64,000 nucleotides of DNA, taken from contig NC_053494.1 in the NCBI RefSeq assembly GCF_905171775.1, forward strand, positions 163,171,101 to 163,235,100, written 5' to 3'. The position numbers and the translations under genes are program-made. Shown in pieces: positions 21,068-33,407 of the stretch. This DNA comes from Rana temporaria. Its lineage: Eukaryota; Chordata; Amphibia; Anura; Ranidae. The notes under the pieces were generated by a model. That model was not told where the DNA came from. It saw only the letters and a program-made list of their open reading frames with translations, and ran no database searches. Every line of letters begins with the position of its first letter. The first letter of the stretch is position 1.

Positions 21068-21210
21068 TTAACCACTTGCCCACTGGGCACTTAAACCCCC
21101 TCCTGCCCAGACCAATTTTCAGCTTTCAGCACTCTCGCTCTTTGAATGACAATTGCGCGGTCATAAAAAACTGTACCCAAATGAAATTTTTATATATTTT
21201 TTTCCCATAA
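21068..21210. repeat. Fragment of the 'ttaaccacttgcc' dispersed repeat
   Basis: The text accaattttcagctttcag...gacaattgcgcggtcat also occurs at 29040-29095, and in related form at 27905. Confidence 0.65.
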
Positions 21211-21249
21211 ATAGAACTGCCAGCAGGTTTTTTTTTTTTTTTTACTCCC

Positions 21250-21376
21250 TGCCAGCACAGTGCCTCAGTGTGAAAGCATTCGGGCTTTCACATTGGGATT
21301 ACAGATGAGGCTTCTTTCGGGCACTTTTTTTTAGCGCTAAAGCGCCTTAAAAACGCCCCAGTGTAAAAGGGGTCTA
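21250..21376. repeat. GC-rich MITE, 'cccctttcacactg' family, partial copy C
   Basis: The right half is preserved: ttagcgctaaagcgcc and gccccagtgtaaaaggggtc. Confidence 0.6.
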
Positions 21377-21752
21377 AGGGCTACAGCGAGGGGCTGAGAT
21401 CCCCCTCTGACATCGGCCAGGGAGGTCACATGACCGCTGTGCTGGCCTCTCAGCCCCTTCCGCTGTAGCCCTTAGAGGAGGAGAGCAGCTGGTGCTCACG
21501 TGACCGCCTATAAAAGATCTAAGATGAGGTATTTACAGGCATCGTATTATGCAAACATTTACACAGTGCAGAATTGATAGAACAGTGTGGCTGGCAGTAA
21601 TATTTACCTCTACTGCCAGCTACTAATAGCGGCCTGGAGTCTCACACACACACAGGAGCCGACAGGCAGGGGAGAGGAGGAGAGGGGTAGGAAGGAGAAC
21701 GAGGCACATAACCTGATCACGGTAGCCATGATTACTGTGATCAGCACACGAA

Positions 21753-22072
21753 GACCCCTTTCATACTGAAGCATTTTTCAGGCCTTTTAGTGCTAATAAA
21801 AATTGCGCCTGAAAAGCACCTCTCGGGCCAACCCAGTGTGAAAGTCTGAGTACTTTCACACTCAGACGGTGTGCTTGCAGGACAGGAAAAAAGTCCTGCA
21901 AGCAGCATCTTTGGTGCGGTGGAGGAGCAGTGTATACATCACTCCTCCACCGCCCCTGCCCATTGAAATGAATAGGCAGCGCTGCCAAAGCCCCTGCTAA
22001 ACGATTCGGCAGCGACTCAACATGGGCGCTATCAACCCTTTCTTTGCTAGCGGGGGTTAAAAGCACCGTCTA
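21753..22072. repeat. GC-rich MITE, 'cccctttcacactg' family, copy D
   Basis: The left end is gacccctttcatactgaag. Internal stem text is present (cagtgtgaaagtc...ctttcacactcag). The right end is degraded. Confidence 0.65.
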
Positions 22073-22118
22073 AGGGGGACATAGGAACAGTCGGGATCAA
22101 TCAGGCTTTTACAGCTCG

Positions 22119-22495
22119 GACCCCTTTCACACTGGGAGCACCGTCCGTCATCAGGAAAGCGTAGGTAGTTTTTAGCGCCGCTTTAACGCTGTTTAAGCGG
22201 CGCTTATCAGCCGATAGCGGGGAGCTTTTAACCCCCGCTAGCAGCCGAAGGGGGGGGTTAAAAGCGCCGTGTTCCAAAGCACTGGCTATTCATTTCAATG
22301 GGCATTTTGGGAGCTCTGTATACAGTGCCCCCAAACCAACCTAAAGATGCTGCTTACAGGACTTTTCCTAAGGTCCCAAGCGCACCGTCCTAGTGTGAAA
22401 GTCGCACTGAAATGATTGGGAGGCAGTTTTCAGGTGCTATTTAGAGGCTATTTCTAGCGCTAAAACGCCTGAAAACCGCCTCTGTGAAAGGGGTC
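22119..22495. repeat. GC-rich MITE, 'cccctttcacactg' family, copy E
   Basis: The left end is gacccctttcacactggg and the right end cctctgtgaaaggggtc. The interior has gcgccgctttaacgc and gcggcgcttatcagc stems. Confidence 0.75.
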
Positions 22496-22499
22496 TTGG

Positions 22500-23169
22500 A
22501 GAGGGGCAGAATAGACGGCACAAGCACTGTGCTGTTAATTCCGCTATAAGGAAACATGGTCTTTGCCCCTTTCTACGTTGTGTCGCGGTTAGTGCAAAAA
22601 GCTTACTATTACCCACATATAGGGGGGAAATGGGAGGACTGTTCTCCTTTGTGGGGAATTGGAGGTCACGGGTCTATAACAATGGAGCTAAAAATTCTAT
22701 AGCAGTGGAGATGAATGCTCCAGAAAATGTTTGCATAGAAGAGGCCTATTTACAGACAGGCAGTTATTACAGCTGCTTGGAAAGGGTTTTTAATGGAGTT
22801 TCTCTTTAAGAAGGGAAGAGTGCTGGAATTTATCAACTATTCTCATGGCTGCAAGATCTGTTCCCTGATGTAATTGTCTTCAATTACCAGAAAATGTGAC
22901 ACGCTAAGGATTAAAGCTTGAAAAAACCCAGGCACTGTATTTATTGTCACAAAGTGACCGAGTGCAAAAACATTTCACAATGGATTTTCACAGAGCTGAC
23001 TACATCAATATCTGGATAGGATACCGCTGACACATTTTCTCAATAACAGCGTTTTAATTTATATGAAAACTACGGTAGATTATATTGCACAAGGTATACT
23101 TAAAGTACATCTAAATGCCTATAGTGTAATTGTTTGCTAAGGCGCTGTGCGCCAAAAATTGGTACTAGT
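22500..23169. other. Non-coding stretch, nothing assigned
   Basis: No gene or recognised repeat. A short 'gttttaatggagtttctctttaag' phrase near 22790 resembles the end of the 19125 repeat. Confidence 0.45.
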
Positions 23170-23866
23170 TTAAAGTGATACTAAATGTTCATTTTATTTT
23201 TTAACAAACCATGTTATACTTGCCTGGTCTGTGCAATGCTTTTGCACACAACAGCCCCAATCCTCCTCCTAAGTTCCCCTGCTAAGTTCCCCCGTAGCAA
23301 GCCACCTTCTATGGGGGCACTCGCGTGCTTGCTCCTGAGACAACCCTGTGTTCATGGACAGCTCGGCCAAAAGGCTCCCACTGCAGCATCTAAGCCAGTG
23401 AGGAGTGAGAGACCCAAGAGAACCTCTGCTCTTGTGCACATCGCTGGATCGAAAATGGGCTGAGGAAAGAAAGGCGTGCTGTTTAAATATAAAGATACAA
23501 AGCTTATACAGTTGTATAAGGTTGCACACCCTTCATATGGTTGCACATCCTTAACCACTGAAGGACCGCCTCCTGCACATTTACCTCGGCAGAATGGCAC
23601 GGCTGGGCACAGGCACGTACCTGTACGTCCCCTTTAAGTGCCCAGCCGTGGGTCACGTGCGCCCGCGACCCGTTCCGAAGCTCTGTGACCGCGATCGGTC
23701 ACAGGAGCTGAAGAACAGGGAGAGGTGTGTGGAAAGCTCTTGCGAAGGGGGAGCCATGAGAGCCGCCGAGGGACCCCAGAAGATGTGGATCGGGGCCACT
23801 GTGTGCAAAACGTATAAAAAGTATAATGTGTTTTTTTTTTTTTAAATAACTTTAGTGTCGCTTTAA
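23170..23866. mobile_element. TTAA-flanked non-autonomous DNA element
   Basis: TTAA at both ends. The ends agtgatactaaa and tttagtgtcgct are inverted repeats (10 of 12). A GC-rich frog repeat phrase (gcacggctgggcacagg) lies inside at about 23553-23720, probably nested. Confidence 0.6.
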
Positions 23867-24039
23867 TGTCGCTGTATGGCTGAACTCGCATCGCACATGT
23901 GATGTCTGAGATGGCATTGGTGTGACCCCCTAGGCTAAAGGTGGAAAGAGTTCTGAAATTCTATCTTTCTAATTTTTTTACATCACAGAAACCTGAAATT
24001 TTAACAGGGGTGTGTAGACTTTATATCCACTGTATAGAA

Positions 24040-24135
24040 CAGTGGTCTCAAAGTACCGGCCCGCGGGCCATTTGCGGCCCGCGGACCAGTTATAAATGGC
24101 CCGCAGGCAGGGCGGAAGTGGGGGGAGCAAAGAGG

Positions 24136-24166
<31 letters not shown>

Positions 24167-25033
24167 GTGAGCTGGCACCATCTGGTGGTGAGCCGTTGGT
24201 ATTACAAGTTATTACCACCAGATGTGAGCAAGTTAAGCATTACAAGTTAAACAGCAATTCTAATGTAATTTTACACTATTTTCACTGCCATCTTCTTCCC
24301 TCTAATTAGAACCCCCAAACATTATATATATATTTTTATCCTAACACCCTGGAGAATAAAATGGCGATCATTGCAATACTTTCTGTTACGCCGTATTTGC
24401 GCAGCGGTCTTACAAGCGCACTTTTTTGGGAAACAAATTACACTTTTTTTAATTAAAAAAATAAGACAACAGTAAAGTTATCCCCATTTTTTTTAATATT
24501 ATGAAAGATAATGTTATGCCGAGTAAATTCATACCCAACATGTCACGCTTCAAAATTGCATCCGCTGGTGGAATGCCGACAAACTTTTTTACCCTTTAAA
24601 ATCTTCATAGGCGACGTTTAAAAAAATCTACAGGTTGCATGTTTTGAGTTAGAGGAGGTCTAGTGCTAGAATTATTGCTCTCGCTCTACCAAATCGCGGC
24701 GATACCTCACATGTGTGGTTTGAACACCGTTTACATATGCGGGCGCTGCTGCGTATGTGTTCGCTTCTGCGCGCAAGCTCGTCGGGACAGGGTGCGTTTT
24801 CTGGCTCCTAACTTTTTTAGCTGGCTCCTAGATTCCAAGCAAATTTGTCAAACCCTGACTTACACCAGTGCTGGTGGTAATAATGCGCTCGCTGACACCA
24901 GTGCTGGGGGTTAATAATGTGTTCGCTGACACCAGTACTGTTGTTTTTGAAGTTTGAAAGTTTGCATGCGGCCCCCCATGGCATATGAAAACTTGTCTTG
25001 TGGCCCTCAGGTAATTTGAGTTTGAGACCCCTG
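24040..25033. mobile_element. hAT-type non-autonomous element, 994 bp
   Basis: The ends cagtggtctcaaa and tttgagacccctg form the terminal repeat. The flanking octamers gtatagaa and ctgtagaa match at 6 of 8. It holds a 22-bp T-tract near 24140-24165 and three copies of a 'gctgacaccagtgctgg' motif (24850-24950). Confidence 0.65.
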
Positions 25034-26010
25034 CTGTAGAAGCTGTTTTACCTGTGAAAAAATGTATCTATCCAGTCCTAAGATTCCTACAGTTTTGCTC
25101 TACTGCACAGTTCTCTGCCTGTAGCAGGTGTAAGCATTTTATCCTTTGCTGCTGTTTTTAGATCGTGAAAGGAGGAGTCGTATTCTAATGAGCTTTCCTC
25201 TGTCACTCTTCTCCTATCAGCATGCTCCTTTCACTGCAGTTCAAGTAATTGGCTTCTTATGCTGCTTCTCCCTCCCCTTCTCTGAGCTTTGCTATACAGG
25301 GACTGCAGCAGGCTAATGACAATACCAAGTCAAATTTGAATGCTTGTACCATTTTCATATAATGGTGTATTAATGATTACAACGCTGCATTCATTTTTGC
25401 CTTTTTATACCTGTATGCATTTCAGATTTAAAGTTGAACTATGGCCACTCATTAAAACATTTATACACAGTGTATGCTGTAGTACTTAATTGTAAGTGCA
25501 TCTGCATATGTAATATGCTGCACAAATTGTCGGCGCTATATAAGTACCTGTAGTAAAATTATTTTTCCCTTTAGCCCACTTGGCAATTTTCATCCTATAT
25601 TGTACATTTGTGCATGCCTGCACTAAGGAAAATAGACTGTCAGCTCTTTTGGTTCGGTGGCAGGGATGGATGCAAATTTGTAATTTGTGAAAAGCAGCAG
25701 AATTTGTCAGCACTTAAATGACTACAATGCGTAAGCATTAATAATGAACATTTCACAGCGACCATGTGTCATGTATAGCAGTATTTTGGAAAGTTATTTT
25801 AGGTAAATGTACTCTGAATAATGTCTCCATGGTAACTAGTAATGGGAACTATCTGGTCACATTAAAATAATCTTTAGCTACTGGAGCTATATAACTTGGT
25901 TAAAAGCCTGAAGCGAAAAGCTGGGAATAATTGTTTGTGTCAGATATTGCACCAAAGACATCTAGTCATTTGGAGGGTAACTGATTTTTATTTTTTTGGT
26001 ACAGACCCTG
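25034..26010. other. Non-coding stretch, nothing assigned
   Basis: The phrase gcgctatataagtacctgta (25532-25551) is a fragment of a common dispersed sequence. Otherwise no feature can be supported. Confidence 0.45.
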
Positions 26011-26017
26011 TTGCTGT

Positions 26018-26440
26018 AAAGTGTTACTAAACCCACAACCGTAAAATCAGTCTATATGCAGTAAAGCGTGCTTGTCATACTCACTGTGGAACCTAAGGGG
26101 TTAGCCCTCCAGAGTGTGTAAAAAGGCTGTTTAATCCTGTATTCTCAGATTTCTCCCCTTCTTCCGCTGTCCCCAATCTATCTCCAGATAACACAGAGCC
26201 TTTGGAGTCACTCTGCACATGCTCAGTTTGGTGTGTATTGCTAGAGCATTTGTTTTATTTTTTTCTTGGGAGGGTGCATGTGATCAGCACAGGGCCAATC
26301 GGCACTATCCAGACAGAGGGTCAGGGGTCCTGCAGCCTCATAGGACTGTCAGAGGAGAATGAAAACTCCTACAAGCTTTAACTAGACACTGATAGATGTC
26401 ACAAGACTGCTACATACTGCTGATAAGAAAAGGTATGCCT
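26018..26440. repeat. Dispersed repeat, 'aagtgttactaaacccac' type
   Basis: It begins with aaagtgttactaaacccaca, a form I associate with frog dispersed repeats. It includes catgctcagtttgg and ctagacactgatagatgtc. The boundaries are approximate. Confidence 0.4.
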
Positions 26441-26462
26441 TTATGTTCTGGACAAAACTTGA

Positions 26463-26508
26463 TTATACCAGGATCATGGCTGTAGCTGTAGCCATGATCC
26501 TGGTATAA
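26463..26508. repeat. Short perfect palindrome
   Basis: Arms of 19 bases (ttataccaggatcatggct and its complement) surround an 8-base loop. Confidence 0.9.
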
Positions 26509-27101
26509 CATTTTTCATCTAGAGATGGCTTTCAGGTAAGTGATTGAGCAGCTATACAGCCACCTGATAACTTTTACGGGGCTCAAAAAATGTCCCTCCC
26601 CTTCTCCCATCACCAATCCTGGGTTCTCCCAGGATCGGGTCCATGTTTGGTGTCTATTTGACGTAACAGAATCTTTTATATTTCACAAAAACAAAATCGG
26701 GTGTTCTATTCCATTATAGTGTGTACTAATATGCATTTAAGTATATTTGTCCTGAAAATTTTTATTTGATAGATGTCAAGGCAAAATGTCAAGCAACATA
26801 TAAAAAATTGCAATTGGTTTTATTCTCCAGGACCTCTGCTTTCAGAAGATATATAATAGTTGGGTGTGCTAAGTACTTTTAACGCAAACAATGTCAATTC
26901 ACCATCCGTTTTACGGTATTTGCCTCAAAAACGCACGGTAAATACTGTTTAAAACGACGTTAATGTTAATTCACTAAAGTAAATGCATTAAATGGTGGTC
27001 CTGGCATGCAATATTTAAAGTGGTTTTAAACCTCAGACATGAAATATGAACAAAGCTTATCCTTCTGTAGTGTGTACTTGTCTCAATCCAGAGCATTAGG
27101 T

Positions 27102-27275
27102 GGGAGATTTACTAAACGTGATGCACATAGAATCTGGTGCAGCTGTGCATAGTAACCAATTGGCTTCTAATTTCAGCTTGTTCAATTAGGCTTTAACAAA
27201 AAAACCTAGAAACTGATTGGATGTTATTCACAGCTGCACCAGATTCTGTGTGCACCAGTTTTAGTAAATCCCCCA
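27102..27275. repeat. MITE with 'gggagatttactaaa' ends, copy 1
   Basis: The ends gggagatttactaaa and tttagtaaatccccc are inverted repeats. The interior has gaatctggtgcagctgtg and cacagctgcaccagattc as a second inverted pair. A related copy is at 34391-34560. Confidence 0.8.
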
Positions 27276-27505
27276 TTAAGTTTCATTTCTGTCTGCTGCC
27301 TTGTTCTTCTGCTGTTGGCATTTATCCCTTCTGACAATGAGACTTCAGGTTTCTGCCCCCCTTTTTTCTGAACTCGGAAAAGATGTATACAGACATACCC
27401 CACTTTTAAGTACACAACGTTTTTTTTTTTACCAACGCTGGAAAGCGCAAAATCAGGCTAACTTCTTCATAGAAACCAATGAGCTTCTAACCCCAGCTTG
27501 TTCAA

Positions 27506-27856
27506 TTAAAGTGGTTGTAAACCCTGTTTAAACTTTTTTTTTTTTTTTATAAAAAAACCTGCAAGACAAAGCCTCGCTCCTGGAGGTTACTTCCGGGTAT
27601 CGCCGCTCCGGCGCTGTGATTGGCCGAAGCGGCGATGACGTCACTTTGCGCATGCGCACGGGAGCTGTCAAATTTGGCATTGCCGAATTTAACACGGATA
27701 TTCTCAGTCCGTGCGATGTAGACAGCGGTGCCTGTCATTGGCGAATATCTCCTAAACCGCGCAAGTTTAGGAGATATTGCTAACACCTATGGATAAGCCT
27801 TAATGTAGGCTTACCTGTAGGTGTAAATGACAAAAGTGGGTTTACAACCACTTTAA
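27506..27856. mobile_element. TTAA-flanked foldback DNA element, 'agtggttgtaaaccc' ends
   Basis: TTAA at 27506-27509 and 27853-27856. The terminal inverted repeats agtggttgtaaaccc and gggtttacaaccact are perfect over 15 bp. The family is not certain; TTAA targets are used by the piggyBac and Kolobok superfamilies. Confidence 0.8.
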
Positions 27857-28806
27857 CCACTTACCCCCCGGACCATACTTTTTGCGATTCGGGACTGCGT
27901 CGCTTTAACAGACAATTGCGCGGTCGTGCGACGTGGCTCCCAAATAAAATTGGCGTCCTTTTTTTCCCACAAATAGAGCTTTCTTTTGGTGGTATTTGAT
28001 CACCTCTGCGTTTTTTATTTTTTGCGCTATAAACAAAAATAGAACGACAATTTTGCAAAAAATTTATACTTTTTACTTTTTGCTGTAATAAATATCCCCC
28101 AAAAATATAAAAAAAACATTTTTTTTCCTCAGTTTAGGCCGATACGTATTCTTCTACATATTTTTCGTAAAAAAAAATCGCAATAAGTGTTTATTGATTG
28201 GTTTGCGCAAAAGTTATAGCGTTTACAAAATAGGGGGTATTTTTATGGCATTTTTATTAATATTTTTTTTTACTAGTAATGGCGGCGATCAGCGATTTTT
28301 TTTCGGTATTGCGACATTATGGCGGACACTTCGGACATTTTTGACACATTTTTGGGACCATTGGCATTTTTATAGCGATCAGTGCTATAAAAATGCATTG
28401 GATTACTATAAAAATACCACTGGCAGTGAAGGGGTTAACACTAGGGGGCGGGGAAGGGGTTAAGTATGCCTGGGTGTGTTCTTACTGTGGGGGGGGGGTG
28501 GCCTCACTAGGGGAAACACTGATCCTCGGTTCATACATTGTATGAACCGAAGATCAGCATTTCCCCTGCTGACAGGAACGAGAGCTGTGTGTTTACACAC
28601 ACAGCTCCCGTTCCCCGCTCTGTACCGAGCGATCGCGTGTGCCCGGCGGCGATCGCGCCCGCCGGGCACACGCACGGGAGTCGGGGGCGAGCGGGGGGCG
28701 CGCGCGCCCCTAGTGGCGGCTAATAGACAGGACGTCATATTACGTGCTCTCGCCTAGGAGAGCCACCTTGTGGACGTATTTCGGCGGTGCGCGGTCGGCA
28801 AGTGGC
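27857..28806. repeat. Frog dispersed repeat, 'accacttaccccc...ggcaagtgg'
   Basis: The left end ccacttacc and the right end ggcaagtgg are inverted. The left flank is TTAA and the right flank CTAA. It contains ggtatttgatcacctctgcg and ttttgcgctataaac, phrases I associate with ranid genomes. A GC-rich tail with palindromic segments occupies 28530-28720. Confidence 0.6.
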
Positions 28807-28999
28807 TAAGCGTGGTAATAAAACCTGGAAGCTCATTGGTTTCTGTGCAGAAGTGAGTCTGATTTTGCGCTTTCCAGTTTTAGTAAATAAACCCCATTGT
28901 GTACTTAAAAGTGGGGTAGGTCTGTATATTCTGTACTTCGAATGTAGAGAAGAGAAGACTACAGATAGAAAGGTACAAGTTACGTAGGAGGATTTGCTA

Positions 29000-29345
29000 A
29001 ACCACTTCAATACCAGGCACTTGCACCCCCTTCCTGCCCAAGCCAATTTTCAGCTTTCAGTGCGGTCGCTGTTTAAATGGAAATTGCGCGGTCATGCTAC
29101 ACTGTACCCAAACAGAATTTTTATCATTTTGTTACCACAAATAGAACTTTCTTTTGGTGGTAATTTACCCCTGTGGTTTTTATATTTTGCCATTTTTTAT
29201 TTTGTTTCTTTATTCAAATTTTTGTAAATAAGTAAGTTTTCTCATTCACTTATGGGTACTGATGAGGTGGCACTGGGCACTGACGATGGTCACTGATGGG
29301 TGGCACTGATATGCAGCACTGATGGGCATTGCTAGGAGACCCTGG
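29000..29345. repeat. Fragment of the 'aaccacttcaataccaggcac' dispersed repeat
   Basis: It shares ccaattttcagctttcagtg and aaattgcgcggtcat with 21105-21165. It ends in degenerate 'cactgatgggt' repeats (29255-29345). Confidence 0.6.
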
Positions 29346-29359
29346 TGGTCACTCATGGG

Positions 29360-29940
29360 TAGAGCTGCACGATTCTGGCTTAAATGAGAATCACAATTTT
29401 TTTGCTTGGAATAAAGATCACGATTTTCTGACGATTCTCGCGGTGTAACATCTTCTTTCACATTCTACAAAAAAATTGGGCTAACTTTACGGTTTCATTT
29501 TTTTTTTTTTACTAATTAATTATTAAATTGCGTTTGAAAAACCGCTGTGCAAATACGGTGTGACATAAAATATTGCAACAACCACCATTTTATTCTCTAG
29601 GGTTTCTGCTAATAAATATCATCATGTTTGGGTGTTCCAAGTAATTTTCTAGCAGAAAAAAATGATTTTTTCTTGTAAGCAACAAATGTCAGAAAAGGTT
29701 TGGTCTTTAAATAGTTAAACTTCCTTCATCTACAGGCCGGAGTTCTTTCCTTTTGATAAAAGAACGAAAAGATACATTGTTTATACCTATTCATGTATTG
29801 TGATTAAACTTGGCAGGCTGCCTGGATTTTGTTTTTCAAACTGTGAGAACTCTCTGCACTTGTTATAAAGATCCTGACATGCTTTTTTGAAGACTGGGAA
29901 GGGAAAAAGATTGCGATTTCGATTTAATTGTGCAGTTCTA
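29360..29940. mobile_element. hAT-type non-autonomous element, 581 bp
   Basis: It is flanked by the perfect 8-bp duplication ctcatggg (29352-29359 and 29941-29948). The ends tagagctgcacgatt and aattgtgcagttcta are inverted repeats with two mismatches. No transposase frame. Confidence 0.9.
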
Positions 29941-30392
29941 CTCATGGGTGGTGGCACTGGTGGGTTAAAAATAAAATAAAATGAACTTGGCCTGTAAAAG
30001 AATGTGGAAAATTAGTTTAATAAGGTGACTCCACACCTCAATGGGCAGGGCATGAAAGTGTTTCTTTAAAAAAAAAAAAAACATTTGTTCTTCGACATGG
30101 CGGACATTGAGCTTTTCCTCGACTCTCCGTCATCACTCCTCCTTCTCCTTCTGTAATGTCCCTCAGAGATGTCCACCAGAAAAGTAGGCCTGCTGGAAAT
30201 GACGTCATGCGATTAAAATACTTATCTATTTCATGAGAAGCATATTGTGCATTTTTTTTTTTAGTAATAACGCGTGACTGATTTTTCCAAGTGTTTTCAT
30301 GAATGGCATTATACCTGATTCAAGGGAGGATTTTGAACCATCATAGAATTGTTTAGTAATTGAAGTGAACAAAAGCCCATTGATACAGGAAA

Positions 30393-30905
30393 TTAAAGGG
30401 GTTGTGAAGGTACAATCCCCCCCCCCCCCCCCTAAATAGCTTCCTTTACCTTAGTGCAGTCCTCCTTCACTTACCTCATCCTTCCATTTTGCTTTTAAAT
30501 GTCCTTATTTCTTCTGAGAAATCCTAACTTCCTGTTCTTCTGTCTGTAACTCCACACAGTAATCAAGGCTTTCTCCCTGGTGTGGAGTGTCATGCTCGCC
30601 CCCTCCCTTGGACTACAGGAGAGTCAGGACGCTCTCTACGTTGCAGATGGAGAAAGGAGCTGTGTGTTAGTGGGCGTCCTGACTCTCCTGTAGTCCAAGG
30701 GAGGGGGCGATTACGACACCTCCACACCAGTGAGAAAGCCTTGCATTACTGTCTGGAGTTACAGACAGAAGAACAGGAAGTGAGGATTTCTAAGAAGAAA
30801 TAAGGATATTTAAAAGAAAAATCTGAGGATAAGTGAAGGAGGACTGCACTATAAGGTAAAGGAAGTTATTTAGGGGAAAAAATTGTACCTTTACAGCCCC
30901 TTTAA
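30393..30905. mobile_element. T2/Kolobok-like MITE, TTAA-flanked
   Basis: It starts ttaaaggggttgtgaagg and ends cctttacagcccctttaa. This fits the TTAAAGGRR end reported for T2 MITEs of Xenopus. The centre has a long inverted pair (gactacaggagagtcaggac and gtcctgactctcctgtagtc). Confidence 0.85.
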
Positions 30906-32000
30906 TTTTAATGAGAAATTCAAAATTTTCACTCATTTTGTCTTTAGTTTATACTGTATTTTCTCATTACATATTTATGTATTGGAGCACAGTGACAGTT
31001 GATGGCTGTCCATGAACAGACCATGTGCTGAATATTTTTCCAGCTTTTAAAGTGGAACTAATTTCTACTATACTTCCATTTGCATCAACTGGCGTCCACA
31101 AAGTCCTTTGTCAAAGTCAGCATCTTTTCAACTTCGGCCATCTTGATTGGCTGGTGAGGGATGACGTCACTTCCATGCATGCACAGGAGTACAGTCATTC
31201 TGGCACTGTGCATTGGTAATGTGCTGGAATTTAAACTGAGCTGCGCATGAACAGTTCAGTGTACATTATACCAAAGACTGTAAACAGGCAGGTAGGATTA
31301 TCTATTTATTGCAGAAGCAACATGCATTTTTGTTTTTATATCAGACTTTAGTTTCCACTTTCAGTTGTTCAAGTGCTGACATTACTTTACAAAGTGTAGT
31401 TCATGCAGATACAAACTAGCTGATAAAGCTGGTCCTGCTGCACCCCATGTGTAATACTTGGGCATAATGTATAAAATGTCCAACATAGAAATTATGGTTT
31501 CTTGTGGTGGACATGGCTATAAGTACTCCCTGACATGTTTTTTATTGATGGATGAACATAAAATAAAGCCTTCAATATTCAGCTGGAGGTTCGGTGTAGA
31601 TGTCAGCATAGTGTCAATGAGAATTGGCAAATGTATTCATCACAGCAGACAAGTAAATCCTATGCCCTGTGAGTAGCGTGTTTTCTAGCAAAATTGGGTT
31701 TACGTAACTGCAGACTAAACAGGATTTACCAAAGACGCATTGCCGGTTATTAAACCTTATGGGGGTGGTAAATAGTCATTCTTGTAGGTCCTTATGACAC
31801 TGAAATCTATATCATTACTGAAACGATACGAATACTGCCACAGATGAACATATAAAAATGCTACTTGGCTGTTTTGCTGATCCTTTGCATGTAATACTGC
31901 AGGTTTCCTTGATTGATGGCAATGCTTCAGATAGGGGTCATTGAACGAGTCTGCTAATGTCATTCATTATGAACACAGGTAGTGTCTATATAGAACGTAC
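30906..32000. other. Non-coding stretch, nothing assigned
   Basis: A 'tttaaagtggaactaa' phrase at 31046 may be the start of another TTAA element; its other end was not found. No gene is recognised. Confidence 0.45.
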
Positions 32001-32008
32001 CCTTACAG

Positions 32009-32328
32009 CAGGGGTCTTCAAAATGCGGCCCAAAGGCCGGATGTGGCCCTTTGCTAGGCTTCATCCGGCCCTTGGGGCAGTATTGCTTCCAATGATATGA
32101 GGCGCTATTCCTCCCAATGGCACCAACAATGGGGCACTATTTCTTAGATTAATAGCAATGATTGAGCACTATTCCTCCTCCTACTGCCCACCAGCACTGG
32201 GGCCATGTTTATTCTCACTGATGCTCAGCCCTGGGGCATTTACTACCCCGACTGGTCAGAATCTGCCCCCCCTGAAGTCTGAAAGACCGTAAACTGGCCC
32301 TTTGCTTCGAAAAGTATGGCGATCCCTG
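32009..32328. mobile_element. hAT-type non-autonomous element, 320 bp
   Basis: It is flanked by the perfect 8-bp duplication ccttacag (32001-32008 and 32329-32336). The ends caggggtcttca and gcgatccctg are weakly inverted. The interior is rich in ggccc, as in the 46728 copy. Confidence 0.85.
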
Positions 32329-32336
32329 CCTTACAG

Positions 32337-32960
32337 TGTCATGGTTTCCAAAGTAATGCGGCACAGTACTGCGTCTGGTAAAATTATAGACTTCAGAATC
32401 TGTTTATTCAGATTTCCTGTTCCAAGTTACTTTACACTTACCATTGTTTCAGAATTGTCCCGCACAGCAAGAAAATGATTTGTCATGTGTTTTGGAAAGT
32501 TGTACCAGACATAAAGTCGGCGTATAAAAGAATTCAGGTCGGGAAAAAAAAAATAAGTTTTCTATTTTTGGTGGTCTGTGTTCTCTCAATCATTTCCCAA
32601 AGATGATTAGCATGGATAAAGAACAGGTTAGGAAGTATGACTAACTCTGTCCATAGAATGAAAACAAACAAATCCCAAGAGATCTTCTTCTCCTGACTTG
32701 GGTTCATCTGAAGCTTTTTGTAATCTGATTAGCTGTGCATTGAATGTTTGTTTCACCATCCAGACAGATGCAACTGGTCCCTTCATTGTACTAACCGATT
32801 ATTCTGAATAAATGGCAAATTCGAAGCACTGGATATTAATTCTTCTGCTTCCAGGACATTTTGGTATTTCTAAATGGGTTTAAATAAAATAGAATACCAT
32901 CAGATGGTCTCCACCGCTCAAAGTGTTTAATTAGGTAGGCTGTTAGGTGTGTTTCTGAAA
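32337..32960. other. Apparently low-copy non-coding DNA
   Basis: There is no repeat signature by eye and no coding potential. It could contain conserved non-coding sequence, which cannot be judged without alignment. Confidence 0.35.
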
Positions 32961-32961
32961 T

Positions 32962-33333
32962 GCCCGGTACACACGATCCGATTATCGGACGAATGATCGT
33001 CTGTTTGTTTTTTTTTTTGTTTTGTTTTTTTGCATGCTAATCTCGTATCGAATCTGATGAGTTTACTAAAGTCACAAATTCTCGTACGACAGAATATAAA
33101 AATTCGGAAGTGATGTCATGTGTTGTAATGCATTTGTATTCCATTTTCGAACGACAGCTGTACTGATTAAACGAAAATCGTACCAAAAAAATTCCCTGCA
33201 TGTCTGATAGAATTATATCGGATGAACTGTCCTGATCGGTTCTCGAAAGCTCTGTACCAACGATCCGATTATCGTACGATCGATACGAAAGCGGAATTTT
33301 TCGTACGATTTTCGGATCGTGTGTACGGGGCAT
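32962..33333. repeat. MITE of the 'cacacgatccgattatcgg' family, copy 2
   Basis: The ends gcccggtacacacgatccga and tcggatcgtgtgtacggggc are inverted repeats. The interior (gaagtgatgtcatgtgttgtaatgca) corresponds to copy 1 at 14075 in inverse orientation. Confidence 0.8.
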
Positions 33334-33407
33334 AAGTATTTGCAGGACAGGTGCATTTCAAGTAAGTGTTTTTTTTTTTTTACTGAATTGACAGGTTTTT
33401 ATCAGTC

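Larger units (their letters stand above)
27380..28935. repeat. Foldback element split by nested TTAA insertions
   Basis: Left-arm segments (ccccacttttaagtacac, gaaagcgcaaaatcag, agaaaccaatgagcttc) recur inverted at 28815-28925 (gtgtacttaaaagtgggg, ctgattttgcgctttcc, gaagctcattggtttct). About 1.3 kb of other elements sits between the arms. Confidence 0.7.
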
